Assembly (NCBI RefSeq): GCF_002158865.1
Contig: NZ_CP021455.1
Location: 1,240,001-1,304,000, forward strand
DNA length: 64,000 bases
Direction: 5' to 3'
DNA from: Comamonas serinivorans
Lineage (GTDB): Bacteria; Pseudomonadota; Gammaproteobacteria; Burkholderiales; Burkholderiaceae_C
In this document: positions 1 through 8,079 of the stretch, one piece after another
How the letters are laid out: every line of letters starts with the position of its first letter
How positions within the stretch are numbered: the stretch's first letter is position 1
Position numbers and translations under genes: made by a program
Notes under the pieces: generated by a model
Databases searched by the model: none
Seen by the model: only the letters and a program-made list of their open reading frames with translations
Told to the model about the DNA's origin: nothing

Positions 1-458
1 AACTTGATCAGCTGCGTGCAGAAAAACGCCTTCACGTTGCGCACGTTGGCATGCTGGGTGAACAGGTGCTGGGCCAGCGCCTGGTAGCCGGGCAGGTCAC
101 GCGCCTGCACCACCAGCACCAGGTCGGGCCCGGGCGACACCTGCCAGCACTGCTGCACCTGCGGGTCGGCCGCGGCCAGCTCGGCAAAGGCCTGCACATG
201 TTCCTGGCCTTGTTGATCCAGCGTGATTTCGACCACGGCCTGCACGCCATGGCCTTGCGCCTGCGCCAGCCGCTCGGGGTTCAGCAGCGCCACCTCGCGG
301 GCGATCAGGCCCAGCTCGCGCAGGCGCTTCACGCGGCGCAGGCAGGTGGCGGGCGAGGCATGCACGGCTTGGGCCAGCTCGTGGTTGCTGCGGCCGGCAT
401 CGGCCTGCAGGGCCCGCAGCAGCTTGCGGTCCAGCTCGTCGATGGTGATATTGGTCAT
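1..458 (-). CDS. Lrp/AsnC family transcriptional regulator (3' end cut by window edge)
   Basis: Translating the minus strand from the ATG at 458 gives an uninterrupted protein of about 152 residues that runs off the left edge. It begins MTNITIDELDRKLLRALQ and continues with the helix-turn-helix typical of Lrp (RSNHELAQAVHASPATCLRRVKRL is spread over about residues 25-48). An alpha/beta ligand-sensing (RAM) domain follows, with the PGPDLVLVVQARD strand near residue 120. Lrp-family proteins are DNA-binding dimers or octamers that sense amino acids. It is divergent from glmS across a 136-bp gap containing an AT-rich stretch, so it may control itself, glmS, or both; that is inference. The family assignment is firm, the effector unknown. 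Confidence 0.9.
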   Translation of the reverse strand, partial: MTNITIDELDRKLLRALQADAGRSNHELAQAVHASPATCLRRVKRLRELGLIAREVALLNPERLAQAQGHGVQAVVEITLDQQGQEHVQAFAELAAADPQVQQCWQVSPGPDLVLVVQARDLPGYQALAQHLFTQHANVRNVKAFFCTQLIK

Positions 459-594
459 TTGATGATGATATTTGCAGAAAAATTTCTCACCAATCAGGAG
501 GTGAAATAAATCTCCAAAATGGTCCAAACAATGAACGCCTTCGTCAAACGCTTGTCTCTACCATGCGCACACGTTTACTCAGAGAGGGCCTGCC

Positions 595-2508
595 ATGTGC
601 GGCATCGTTGGCGCCATCGCGTCACAGAACATCGTTCCCGTGTTGCTGCAGGGCCTGCAGCGGCTGGAGTACCGCGGCTATGACTCGTGCGGCGTGGCCG
701 TGCAGGGCGCGCACGGCCTGCGGCGTGCGCGCAGCACGGCCCGGGTGGCCGAGTTGCTCACCCAGGTGCAGGACGAGCAGCTCAGCGGCAGCACCGGCAT
801 TGCCCACACGCGCTGGGCCACGCACGGCGCGCCGGCCGTGGGCAACGCCCACCCGCATTTCAGCTTTGGGCCCAGCCAGCTCGGCCAGGAAAGGCCCGGG
901 GCAGCTCCGCAACCCGCCCCGCAAGACGGCGGCACCGTGGCCGTGGTGCACAACGGCATCATCGAGAACCACGACGCGCTGCGCGCCGAGCTGCAGGCCA
1001 AGGGCTATCCCTTTGCCAGCCAGACCGACACCGAGGTCGTGGTGCACCTGGTCCACAGCCTGTACGACGGTGACATTTTTGAAGCCGTGCGCGCCGCCAC
1101 CGCACGCCTGAAGGGCAGCTACGCGCTGGCCGTGCTGCACAAGGACGAGCCGCACCGCCTGGTGGGGGCGCGCCAGGGTTCGCCGCTGGTGGTGGGCATC
1201 GGCCGCGACGGCAGCGCGCACTACCTGGCCAGCGACGCCATGGCGCTGGCCGGCGTGACCGAGCAGTTCATCTACCTGGACGAGGGCGACCTGGTCGACC
1301 TGCAGCTGGGCCGCTACTGGGTGACCGGCAGCGACGGCCGGCCCGTGCAGCGCCCGGTGAAAACGGTGCGCGCCATGAGCGTGGCGGCCGACCTGGGCCC
1401 CTACCGGCACTACATGCAAAAAGAAATCTTCGAGCAGCCGCGCGCCATTGCCGACACGCTCGAAGGCGTGGCCGCCATCGTGCCCGAGCTGTTCGATGGC
1501 CACGACGACCAAGGCAACACCACAGTATCGGCCTGGCGCGTTTTTGATCAGATCGACAACGTGCTGATACTGGCCTGTGGCACCAGTTACTACAGCGGCT
1601 GCACCGCCAAGTACTGGCTCGAGTCCATCGCCAAGATCCCGACCCAGGTCGAAATCGCCAGCGAATACCGCTACCGCGACTCGGTGCCCAACCCCAACAC
1701 CCTGGTGGTCACCATCAGCCAGAGCGGCGAAACCGCCGACACCCTGGCCGCGTTGCGCCACGCCCAGGGCCTGGGCATGCGCCACACCCTCACCATCTGC
1801 AACGTGGCCACCAGCGCCATGGTGCGCGAATGCCAGCTGGCCTACGTCACGCGCGCGGGGGTCGAGATCGGCGTCGCCTCGACCAAGGCCTTCACCACCC
1901 AGCTGGCCGGGCTCTACCTGCTGGCCATGGTGTTGGGGCAGATGCGCGGCCACGTCAGCGCCGACGAGGCCAATGTCCAGCTCAATGCCATGCGCCACCT
2001 GCCTGCTGCGCTGCAGGCCGTGCTGGCGCTGGAGCCGCAGATCATCACCTGGGCCGAGCAGTTCGCCAGCAAGGAAAACGCTCTGTTCCTGGGCCGCGGC
2101 CGGCACTACCCCGTCGCGCAAGAGGGCGCGCTCAAGCTCAAGGAGATCACCTACATCCACGCTGAGGCCTACGCCGCCGGCGAGCTCAAGCACGGTCCGC
2201 TGGCCCTGGTCACCAGCGCCATGCCCGTGGTCACCGTCGCGCCCAACGACGAGCTGCTGGAAAAGCTCAAAAGCAACATGCAGGAAGTGCGCGCCCGTGG
2301 CGGCGAGCTGTACGTGCTGGCCGACGCCGGCACCCAGATCGAGTCCGAGCCCGGCGTGCACGTCATCCGCATGCCCGAGCACTACGGCAAACTTTCACCC
2401 ATCCTGCACGTCGTGCCGCTGCAGCTGCTGGCCTACCACACCGCCGTGGCCCGGGGCACCGACGTGGACAAGCCGCGCAATTTGGCGAAGTCGGTGACGG
2501 TGGAGTGA
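595..2508 (+). CDS. glmS: Glutamine--fructose-6-phosphate aminotransferase (isomerizing)
   Basis: GlmS makes glucosamine-6-phosphate from fructose-6-phosphate and glutamine, the first step toward UDP-GlcNAc for peptidoglycan and lipopolysaccharide. The 637-residue protein starts MCGIVGAIAS, so the catalytic Cys2 is exposed after Met removal. The glutaminase domain covers about residues 2-240, with HTRWATHG (71-78) and HNGIIEN (119-125). Two SIS sugar-isomerase domains follow, containing CGTSYYSG and SQSGETADT. It ends in PRNLAKSVTVE, the usual GlmS C-terminus. Residues about 90-113, between HPHFS and VAVVHNG, form a Gly/Pro/Gln-rich insertion of roughly 20 residues compared with the E. coli enzyme. 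The start is fixed by the mandatory MCGIVG. Confidence 0.98.
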   Translation: MCGIVGAIASQNIVPVLLQGLQRLEYRGYDSCGVAVQGAHGLRRARSTARVAELLTQVQDEQLSGSTGIAHTRWATHGAPAVGNAHPHFSFGPSQLGQERPGAAPQPAPQDGGTVAVVHNGIIENHDALRAELQAKGYPFASQTDTEVVVHLVHSLYDGDIFEAVRAATARLKGSYALAVLHKDEPHRLVGARQGSPLVVGIGRDGSAHYLASDAMALAGVTEQFIYLDEGDLVDLQLGRYWVTGSDGRPVQRPVKTVRAMSVAADLGPYRHYMQKEIFEQPRAIADTLEGVAAIVPELFDGHDDQGNTTVSAWRVFDQIDNVLILACGTSYYSGCTAKYWLESIAKIPTQVEIASEYRYRDSVPNPNTLVVTISQSGETADTLAALRHAQGLGMRHTLTICNVATSAMVRECQLAYVTRAGVEIGVASTKAFTTQLAGLYLLAMVLGQMRGHVSADEANVQLNAMRHLPAALQAVLALEPQIITWAEQFASKENALFLGRGRHYPVAQEGALKLKEITYIHAEAYAAGELKHGPLALVTSAMPVVTVAPNDELLEKLKSNMQEVRARGGELYVLADAGTQIESEPGVHVIRMPEHYGKLSPILHVVPLQLLAYHTAVARGTDVDKPRNLAKSVTVE

Positions 2509-2520
2509 GGGGCTGGAATT

Positions 2521-2570
2521 CGAATAATAGGTGTTGGCCCTTGCGGCACTTCAAATGGCTGGCCGTACCG
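2521..2570. repeat. Possible degenerate copy of the 50-bp palindrome
   Basis: Just downstream of glmS, a stretch running from ATAATAGGTGTTGG to GGCCGTACCG lines up loosely with the 50-bp element found elsewhere here. The core spacing is right but both ends are altered. I regard it as a decayed copy at best. Confidence 0.3.
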
Positions 2571-2633
2571 GAGGCTGTCGCTAAGCCCTCGAACCGAGAA
2601 TGACTCAGAGCAGTCACTCAAGCAGGATGGCTC

Positions 2634-3416
2634 TCAAAAACTCATCCCATACCCCCCATCCAGCGTCAGCGTGACGCCGTTCACGTACGACGCGGCGTCG
2701 GAGACGAGGAAGAGCGCGGGCCCGACGATTTCGTGGGGCTGGCCCCAGCGGCGCAAGGGGTTGCGCTGCAGGCGGGCTTGGTTTTCGGGTTTGTCCAGCA
2801 GCTGGGCGTTGAAGGCGGTGGCAAAGGATCCGGGTGCAATGGCGTTGCAGCGGACGCCTTTGGGGCCATACTCCACCGCGATGGCGCGGGTCATGGTTTC
2901 GACGCCCTGTTTCGAGATGGGGTAGGCGAAGTCGGCGTCGCGCATCAGCTGGCCTTGCAGCGAAGTGATGTTCAGGATGCTGGCGGCGCAGCCCGCCGGC
3001 AGCCGGGCCAGGTAGGCCTGGCACAGGTGCACGGTGGCGATGAGGTTGGTGTCGATCACGCGCTGCACGTCGGCCATGCTCAGGGCCTGCAGGCCGCGCC
3101 GGTCGCGCACGCCGGCGTTGTTGCACAGCACGTGGATGGGGCCGTGGGCGGCCTGCAGCTCGTCCAGCGCCTGGGCCACGCGGGCGTGGTCGTTCAGGTC
3201 GAACGCCACGCCGTGCGCGTGCAGGCCCTCGTCGGCCAGCTGCTGCACGGCCTGGGCGACATCGGCCGGCTGGCGGCCATGCACGATGAGGGTGGCGCCG
3301 GCCTGCGCAAAGCCGCGCGCAATCTCCAGGCCCAGGCCGCGCACGGCGCCGGTGACGAGCGCGGTCTTGCCGGCCAATGAAAACAGGGCGGTGCCCACGG
3401 GTGGCGCCTGCGTCAT
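2634..3416 (-). CDS. Short-chain dehydrogenase/reductase (gluconate 5-dehydrogenase-like)
   Basis: A classical SDR of 260 residues: Rossmann motif TGAVRGLG near the N-terminus, NNAG in the middle, and a catalytic Ser (NITSLQG) and YPISK (Tyr and Lys). The C-terminus VNGVTLTLDGGYGMSF is the usual SDR cofactor/substrate lid. The start is chosen at 3416 because its ATG overlaps the TGA of the upstream aldolase as ATGA, implying translational coupling; an upstream in-frame start exists but would lie inside the aldolase. Its position in an operon with a class II aldolase and a Bug binding protein suggests oxidation or reduction of a sugar acid or polyol. The substrate cannot be read from sequence. 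Confidence 0.9.
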   Translation of the reverse strand: MTQAPPVGTALFSLAGKTALVTGAVRGLGLEIARGFAQAGATLIVHGRQPADVAQAVQQLADEGLHAHGVAFDLNDHARVAQALDELQAAHGPIHVLCNNAGVRDRRGLQALSMADVQRVIDTNLIATVHLCQAYLARLPAGCAASILNITSLQGQLMRDADFAYPISKQGVETMTRAIAVEYGPKGVRCNAIAPGSFATAFNAQLLDKPENQARLQRNPLRRWGQPHEIVGPALFLVSDAASYVNGVTLTLDGGYGMSF

Positions 3417-4171
3417 GTCTTGTAGCTCGCGTCGCGCCGGTCGAGGTAACGCAGCATGGCGGGCCATTCCATCAGGCCGAAGGGGCGGCGCACGTGGGGC
3501 TGGTACAGGTTGAAGGTCTTGTCGACGATGGCCTGGCTGGGGTAGTTGATCTCGGCGCCGCAGGCCATGACATCGACCTGGGCGCGGCAGGCCATTTCCA
3601 GCCAGTACATGGCGTTGAAGGCTTCGGCGATGCTGGGGCCGGCGACCAGCAGGCCGTGGTTGCGCAGGATCATGCTGTTTGACGCGCCCAGGTCGGCCAC
3701 TAGGCGCTGCTGCTCGTCCATGTCGATGGCCACGCTTTCGTAGTCGTGGTAGGTGATGTCGGCAAAGCGCATGGCGGTTTGGGTGATGGGCAGCAGGCCT
3801 TGCTTCATGCAGGACACGGCCATGCCGCAGCGCGTGTGGGTGTGGATGACGCAGCCCACGTCGTGCCGGTGGGCGTGCACGGCGCTGTGGATGACGTAGC
3901 CGGCGCGGTTGGGCGCAAGGTCGGTGCAGCCGGGGTCCAGCACCTCGCCCTGCAGGTTGATCTTGATGAGGCTGGAGGCGGTGATCTCCTCGTACATCCA
4001 GCCGTAGGGGTTGATGAGGATTTCATCCTCGGACCCCGGGGCGCCGGGAATGCGCGCCGTGATGTGGTTGTAGATGAGGTCGCTCATGCCGAACAAGGGC
4101 ATCAGGCGGTAGGCGGCAGCCAGGTCCACGCGGGTCTGCCATTCGATGTCGCTGTAACGGTGCTGGCTCAT
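3413..4171 (-). CDS. Class II aldolase/adducin family protein
   Basis: 252 residues with the zinc-binding pattern of class II aldolases and related epimerases or dehydratases: VIHTHT supplies two His ligands and RNHGLL the C-terminal one. The N-terminal segment YNHITARIPG is also typical. Family members act on sugar phosphates, methylthioribulose-1-phosphate or sugar acids. The start at 4171 overlaps the stop of the upstream Bug gene as ATGA, and its own stop overlaps the SDR start in the same way, so the three genes form a tight operon. The family is clear; the substrate is not. Confidence 0.9.
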   Translation of the reverse strand: MSQHRYSDIEWQTRVDLAAAYRLMPLFGMSDLIYNHITARIPGAPGSEDEILINPYGWMYEEITASSLIKINLQGEVLDPGCTDLAPNRAGYVIHSAVHAHRHDVGCVIHTHTRCGMAVSCMKQGLLPITQTAMRFADITYHDYESVAIDMDEQQRLVADLGASNSMILRNHGLLVAGPSIAEAFNAMYWLEMACRAQVDVMACGAEINYPSQAIVDKTFNLYQPHVRRPFGLMEWPAMLRYLDRRDASYKT

Positions 4172-5127
4172 TGCGCAATCCCCACTTGCTTGACCACGTC
4201 GCCCCACATGCGGTGGTTGTCGGCGACGAATTGCTTGAAGGCCTGGGGCGAGGGGCTGGTGACGACCTCGGTGCCCAGGGCGATGAGGCGCTTTTGCACC
4301 TCGGGCTTGTTCACGCTGGCCACGATGTCGGCATGCAGCTTGTTGACCACGGCTGCCGGCGTGCCGGCCGGTGCGATGTAGCCCAGCCAGGCGCCGACGT
4401 TGAAGTCGGGCACGCCCTGTTCCTGCAGCGTGGGCACATCGGGGGCCAGCTGCGCCCGCTTGCTGGTGCTGACGGCGATGGCGCCCAGTTTGCCGTCCTT
4501 GACGTGCGGCATGGTCGACACCACGGTGTCGAAGGTCATGTCCACGTTGCCGCCGATCACGTCGGCCTGCGACTGCGCGCTGCCCTGGTAGGGGATGTGG
4601 CGGAACTTCAGCCCGGTCTTGCCCTGCAGGATCTCGACCAGCAGGTGGCTGGTGGTGCCCACGCCGATGGTGCTGTAGGTCAGGGCGTCGGGCTTGCTGG
4701 CGGCGAACTTGCGCAGGTCGTCAAAGTTCTTGAAGCCGTGCTTGGGGTTGGCCACCAGCAGGTAGGGCAGCCAGGTGGTCTGGGTGACGAACTCGAAATC
4801 CTTGAGGGGGTCGTAGTTCAGCTGCTTGTTCACGTGCGGGTTGATGTTCAGCGGCGCCGTGGCCGACAGCGCCAAGGTGTAGCCGTCGGGCTTGGCGCGC
4901 TTGAGCTGAGCCACGGCCATGCTGCCGCCCACGCCGGGCTTGTTGTCGATGACCACGGGCTGGCCCCACTTCTTGCTCAGGTCTTCGCCAATGATGCGGG
5001 CCACCGCGTCGGTCGACGTGCCGGGCGGAAAGCCGATCAGCACGGTCACGGGGCGGCTGGGGTAGTCCGCGGCCAGCGCGGTGGTCATGGTGGCGATGCC
5101 GATCGCCGTCGCAAGCAGGTTGCGCAT
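4168..5127 (-). CDS. Bug/TctC family periplasmic substrate-binding protein
   Basis: 319 residues with a cleavable signal peptide (MRNLLATAIGIATMTTALAA) followed by YPSRPVTVLIGFPPGTSTDAVAR in pieces, the hallmark of the Bug (TctC) tripartite tricarboxylate transporter receptors. These proteins clamp carboxylates in the periplasm. No TctA or TctB membrane genes lie nearby, so this is an orphan receptor, as is common in Comamonadaceae and Alcaligenaceae. The start follows an AGGAGACAC ribosome-binding site. First gene of the operon with the aldolase and SDR; the divergent GntR regulator probably controls all three. The ligand is probably an organic or sugar acid (inference from operon partners). 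Confidence 0.93.
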   Translation of the reverse strand: MRNLLATAIGIATMTTALAADYPSRPVTVLIGFPPGTSTDAVARIIGEDLSKKWGQPVVIDNKPGVGGSMAVAQLKRAKPDGYTLALSATAPLNINPHVNKQLNYDPLKDFEFVTQTTWLPYLLVANPKHGFKNFDDLRKFAASKPDALTYSTIGVGTTSHLLVEILQGKTGLKFRHIPYQGSAQSQADVIGGNVDMTFDTVVSTMPHVKDGKLGAIAVSTSKRAQLAPDVPTLQEQGVPDFNVGAWLGYIAPAGTPAAVVNKLHADIVASVNKPEVQKRLIALGTEVVTSPSPQAFKQFVADNHRMWGDVVKQVGIAQ

Positions 5128-5170
5128 CGTGTCTCCTGGGATAAGGCTTGTGGGGTTTGTTTTCAACGAT

Positions 5171-5182
5171 ATTATTGATAAT
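5171..5182. promoter_or_regulatory. Candidate GntR operator (ATTAT-TG-ATAAT)
   Basis: A perfect 5-bp inverted repeat with a 2-bp spacer lies in the 113-bp gap between the divergent Bug operon and the GntR regulator. FCD-type GntR proteins bind short AT-rich palindromes in such divergent gaps. The symmetry is seen directly; the binding protein is inferred. Confidence 0.4.
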
Positions 5183-5240
5183 CTCATTGGCCATAGACAT
5201 CGGGTTATCCCGAGCCCGCCACCTCATCGACAATTGCGTG

Positions 5241-5933
5241 ATGGATGTTTCTGCCATGACCCGCCGCCCTGAAACCGCACCGCCGTGCTCGGCCGCCGGC
5301 CTGGTGACGCAGCTTGAGGAAGACATCGTGTTCGGCCGGCTGCACCCGCGCGAGCGGCTGGTCGAGGACGAGCTGATGGCCCGCTTCGAGGCCAAGCGCC
5401 ACGTGGTGCGCGAGGCGCTGGCCTCGCTCGACCGCATGGGCCTGGTCGAGCGCCGGCGCAACGTGGGTGCCTTCGTGCGCAGCTTCAGCACGCAAGAGGT
5501 GGAGGAGCTGTACGACCTGCGCAGCCTGCTCGAGGTTGAGGCGGCGCGGCAGATCGCCCTGCCGCTGGCGCCGCAGGCCCTGGACGAGCTGGTTGCCATC
5601 CAGCACCGGCACGATGAGGCCGTCGCCCAGGGCCACGCGCGCGAGGTGTTCGTGGTCAACCTGGCGTTCCACAAGACCCTGTTCACGCTGGCCGGCAACC
5701 GCACGCTGGCCCGCGCGATCGAGGAGTACGCGCGGCAGACTTACGCCATCCGGTTTGCCGGCCTGGTGTCGGCCGAGTACCGCAGCAAGGCGCGCGACGA
5801 GCACTGGCAGATGATCGAGGCCCTGCGCCGCAACGACAGCCCGACCCTGCAGGCCCTGTGCCGCGCGCACCTGCGCCCCTCGCAGGATGCTTACCTGCAG
5901 ACCCAGCGCTTGCGCGACGCCACCGGCGGCTGA
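5241..5933 (+). CDS. GntR family transcriptional regulator (FCD subfamily)
   Basis: 230 residues. The N-terminal winged helix includes GRLHPRERLVEDELMARF and VVREALASLDRMGLVERR, typical of GntR proteins. The C-terminal all-helical FCD ligand domain has the usual metal-binding residues within VNLAFHKTLF and DEHWQMIEAL. It is transcribed away from the Bug/aldolase/SDR operon, which suggests it represses that operon until a pathway metabolite binds. The start is uncertain: ATG at 5241 or 5256 fit the family best, neither with a strong ribosome-binding site; a longer frame upstream would run over the probable operator. Confidence 0.9.
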   Translation: MDVSAMTRRPETAPPCSAAGLVTQLEEDIVFGRLHPRERLVEDELMARFEAKRHVVREALASLDRMGLVERRRNVGAFVRSFSTQEVEELYDLRSLLEVEAARQIALPLAPQALDELVAIQHRHDEAVAQGHAREVFVVNLAFHKTLFTLAGNRTLARAIEEYARQTYAIRFAGLVSAEYRSKARDEHWQMIEALRRNDSPTLQALCRAHLRPSQDAYLQTQRLRDATGG

Positions 5934-6397
5934 GCGGCCACGGCCGGGCAGAAGGGGCGCGGTTCCACGGCTTCGGCGTTTGCGTTGCGCGGTGACTGGC
6001 CTTGCGCTCACCAACGGCGGCAGGCAGAGGGGCGTGGGGGCGGCTCCGCGAGCCTGGACCGCGAACCGCACGTCACGAACGGCGCGTCACGAACGCGGCC
6101 AGCCAGGCCAGCGCAGGCCGCGGTGTCTTGCCTTGCGCATCCCACAGGCCAGTGCGGTGCCGACGCAAGCCGGCCGCCGCTGACGGTCTTTGGCGGCACC
6201 ATCGCGCTTGGCCGGTTCCGGGTGGCCGTCCGCGACGCGGTTCGCGTGGCGGCTGGCCGTGTCCGAGGCTGACCGCCCGTGGCCGGCGCCGCGTCGCGTG
6301 GACCTCACTCGTGTCAGCGACCCGCATCGCCGGTGAGCCACGACCCTGTTCGGGTTGAACGGGACTGCGCTGGCCCGGGGCCCAGTCCGGCGCTGTC
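5934..6397. other. Non-coding stretch, nothing recognised
   Basis: No frame here has coding character or a recognisable protein. The only structure noticed is a short direct repeat, GTCACGAACG, twice near 6073-6096. It separates the GntR gene from the cobalamin riboswitch. Confidence 0.5.
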
Positions 6398-6403
6398 TAT
6401 AAT
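6398..6403 (+). promoter_or_regulatory. Candidate -10 box (TATAAT) of the cob operon
   Basis: A perfect TATAAT lies about 30 nt before the first conserved riboswitch block, in very GC-rich surroundings. I see no good -35 hexamer at 16-18 bp upstream, so the promoter call rests on the -10 alone. Confidence 0.4.
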
Positions 6404-6424
6404 TTTCGGGCGCCGGGTTTGGCC

Positions 6425-6722
6425 TGGCGCTCGGTGTTGGTGCCTGCAGCAGCAGGCTGAAATGGGAAGCAGGTGATTCTGCGCCGCAGGCAGTATGACT
6501 GGGTTGCCGTTGGATATTCAACGGGAACTGGTTGATACTGCCGCTGAGCGACACAATCCTGCACTGCCCCCGCAACGGTGATTGGTTGGTGAGGCTCCGG
6601 GTCAGGCGACCCAGCCACTGGGGTTTGGGCGGTGTCTAGCAGGGCGCCGCCGGACCGTGGGAAGGCGAGCATCACGCGTGGCTGGCGCCACTTCATGCCA
6701 TCAGTCCGGAGACCGGCCACCC
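6425..6722 (+). promoter_or_regulatory. Cobalamin riboswitch (interrupted by a 50-bp palindrome)
   Basis: Conserved blocks of the B12 riboswitch appear in order: GGTGTTGGTGCC (6433-6444), GGCTGAAATGGGAAGCAGGTG in parts (6455-6475), AATCCTGCACTGCCCCCGC (6555-6573) then AACGGTGA, GCCACTGGGG (6614), GGGAAGGCG (6659-6667), and the B12 box AGTCCGGAGACCGGCC (6703-6718). It precedes cobW and cobN, as expected for cobalamin-repressed cobalt insertion genes. Unusually, GGTG and AATCC, normally only a few nucleotides apart, are separated by about 79 nt that include a complete 50-bp dispersed palindrome at 6491-6540. By my alignment this is the apical loop of P5, which normally contacts the regulatory hairpin. 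Confidence 0.92.
6491..6540. repeat. 50-bp dispersed palindrome, copy 1 (inside riboswitch)
   Basis: Begins CAGTATG and ends GATACTG, with core arms TTGCCGTT and AACGGGAA around an 8-nt centre. Flanking bases extend the outer stem to GGCAGTAT/ATACTGCC. It sits between the GGTG and AATCC blocks of the cobalamin riboswitch. Confidence 0.85.
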
Positions 6723-7037
6723 CGATTCGCAGCTGCGGCCCGTGCGCCGCAGCCATTTCCGCTCTTGAACCCGGCGGGGTAGCCGGGACTGGATGGTTGG
6801 CATGTCTGTCGTGAATCGCGCGCCTGTGGCCAGGCGCGCCCCGCCTCGAACCCCGGCCTGGGGTGGTGCGTGGGCGGCGCCGGCGCGCTCCGCCCGCGTC
6901 CCCGCTCTTGCGCGCGTTCCTGCACGGGACCCCGTGCGGTCCGGCGCGGGTCCGCGTCCCCCCTTGTCCTGATCCCTTTTCGTTGACCGCCTGCCGCGCG
7001 ACGCGCCGTTGCGTGGCGGCTCCCATGGGCTTTTCAC
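6723..7037 (+). other. Leader between riboswitch and cobW
   Basis: About 315 nt of GC-rich untranslated leader. It should contain the expression platform, but I could not single out one clear terminator or sequestering hairpin. No coding frame is convincing. Confidence 0.4.
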
Positions 7038-8078
7038 ATGCACGCCAAAAAGATTCCCGCCACCATCGTCACCGGCTTCCTGGGCAGTGGCAAGACCACG
7101 CTGTTGCGCCATATCCTGAGCAACGCCCAGGGCCTGCGCATCGCGGTCATCGTCAACGAGTTCGGTGAACTCGGCATCGACGGCGACATCCTGCGCAGCT
7201 GCGCGCTCGAATGCGCCGAAGACGGTGGCACCGAGCAGGTTGGCCAGCTGTACGAGCTGGCCAACGGCTGCATGTGCTGCACGGTGCAGGAAGAGTTCTT
7301 CCCCGTCATGAAGCAGCTGGCCGAGCGCCGCGACGACATCGACGTGCTGCTGATCGAAACCAGCGGCCTGGCCTTGCCCAAGCCGCTGGTGCAGGCCTTC
7401 CGCTGGCCCGAGATCGCCAACGTGTTCACGGTCGATGGCGTGGTGACCGTGGTCGACGCGCCGGCCACGGCGGCCGGCCAGTTTGCGGCCGACCCGGTGG
7501 CGGTGGACGCGCAACGCCGCGCCGACGACAACCTGGACCATGACGCCAGCCTGCACGAGCTGTTCGAGGACCAGCTCTCGGCCGCCGACCTGGTGGTGGT
7601 GAGCAAGGTCGACCTGGTGGACGAGGCCGCGCTGGCCGAGGTCGAGGCGCTGGTGCGGGCCGAGGTGCCGCCCGAGGTCAAGCTGGTGCGCGCCGAGCGC
7701 GGCGCGCTGCCGCTCAGCGTGGTGCTGGGGCAGGGCAAGGCGGCCGAAGACAGCATCGAAGGCCGCCACAGCCACCACGACCACGACGAGGACCACGACC
7801 ACGACGACTTCGATTCGCTGGACCTGGACCTGGGCGAGCAGGACCCGCAACGCCTGCTGGCGGCCCTGGCCGAGGTGGTCAAGGCGCACGACGTGCTGCG
7901 CGTCAAGGGCTTCGTCGCCGTGCGCGGCAAGCCCATGCGGCTGCTGGTGCAGGGCGTGGGCAAGCGCATCGACCACTACTTCGACCGCGCCTGGGCCAAG
8001 GACGAGGCGCGCACCACGCGCCTGGTGTTCATCGGCCGCGACCTGGACGCGCAGCGCCTGCAGCACGCGCTGGCCTGA
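7038..8078 (+). CDS. cobW: CobW-type GTPase, cobalamin biosynthesis
   Basis: 346 residues of the COG0523 G3E GTPase family. The Walker A motif GFLGSGKTT is at residues 13-21, the metal-binding CMCC motif at 78-81 (C78, C80, C81), and the base-recognition motif SKVD near residue 190. A His/Asp-rich loop near 235-248 (HSHHDHDEDHDHDD) probably binds metal, and a C-terminal CobW_C domain follows. CobW proteins are thought to deliver cobalt to the aerobic cobaltochelatase. It is the first gene after the cobalamin riboswitch and abuts cobN with one base between stop and start, so repression by B12 is likely. The start ATG at 7038 opens directly on the MHAKKIPATIVTGF N-terminus usual for the family. 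Confidence 0.95.
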   Translation: MHAKKIPATIVTGFLGSGKTTLLRHILSNAQGLRIAVIVNEFGELGIDGDILRSCALECAEDGGTEQVGQLYELANGCMCCTVQEEFFPVMKQLAERRDDIDVLLIETSGLALPKPLVQAFRWPEIANVFTVDGVVTVVDAPATAAGQFAADPVAVDAQRRADDNLDHDASLHELFEDQLSAADLVVVSKVDLVDEAALAEVEALVRAEVPPEVKLVRAERGALPLSVVLGQGKAAEDSIEGRHSHHDHDEDHDHDDFDSLDLDLGEQDPQRLLAALAEVVKAHDVLRVKGFVAVRGKPMRLLVQGVGKRIDHYFDRAWAKDEARTTRLVFIGRDLDAQRLQHALA

Positions 8079-8079
8079 C

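Noticed and set aside
622..2382. 586-codon open frame antisense to glmS
   Set aside because: High-GC shadow of the glmS codons; composition is His/Gly/Val-rich with no recognisable domain.
2820..2900. GTATG/CATAC match inside the SDR gene resembling a palindrome end
   Set aside because: Encodes the ordinary VEYGPKGVRCNAIAPGS segment of SDR proteins; the second end is missing.
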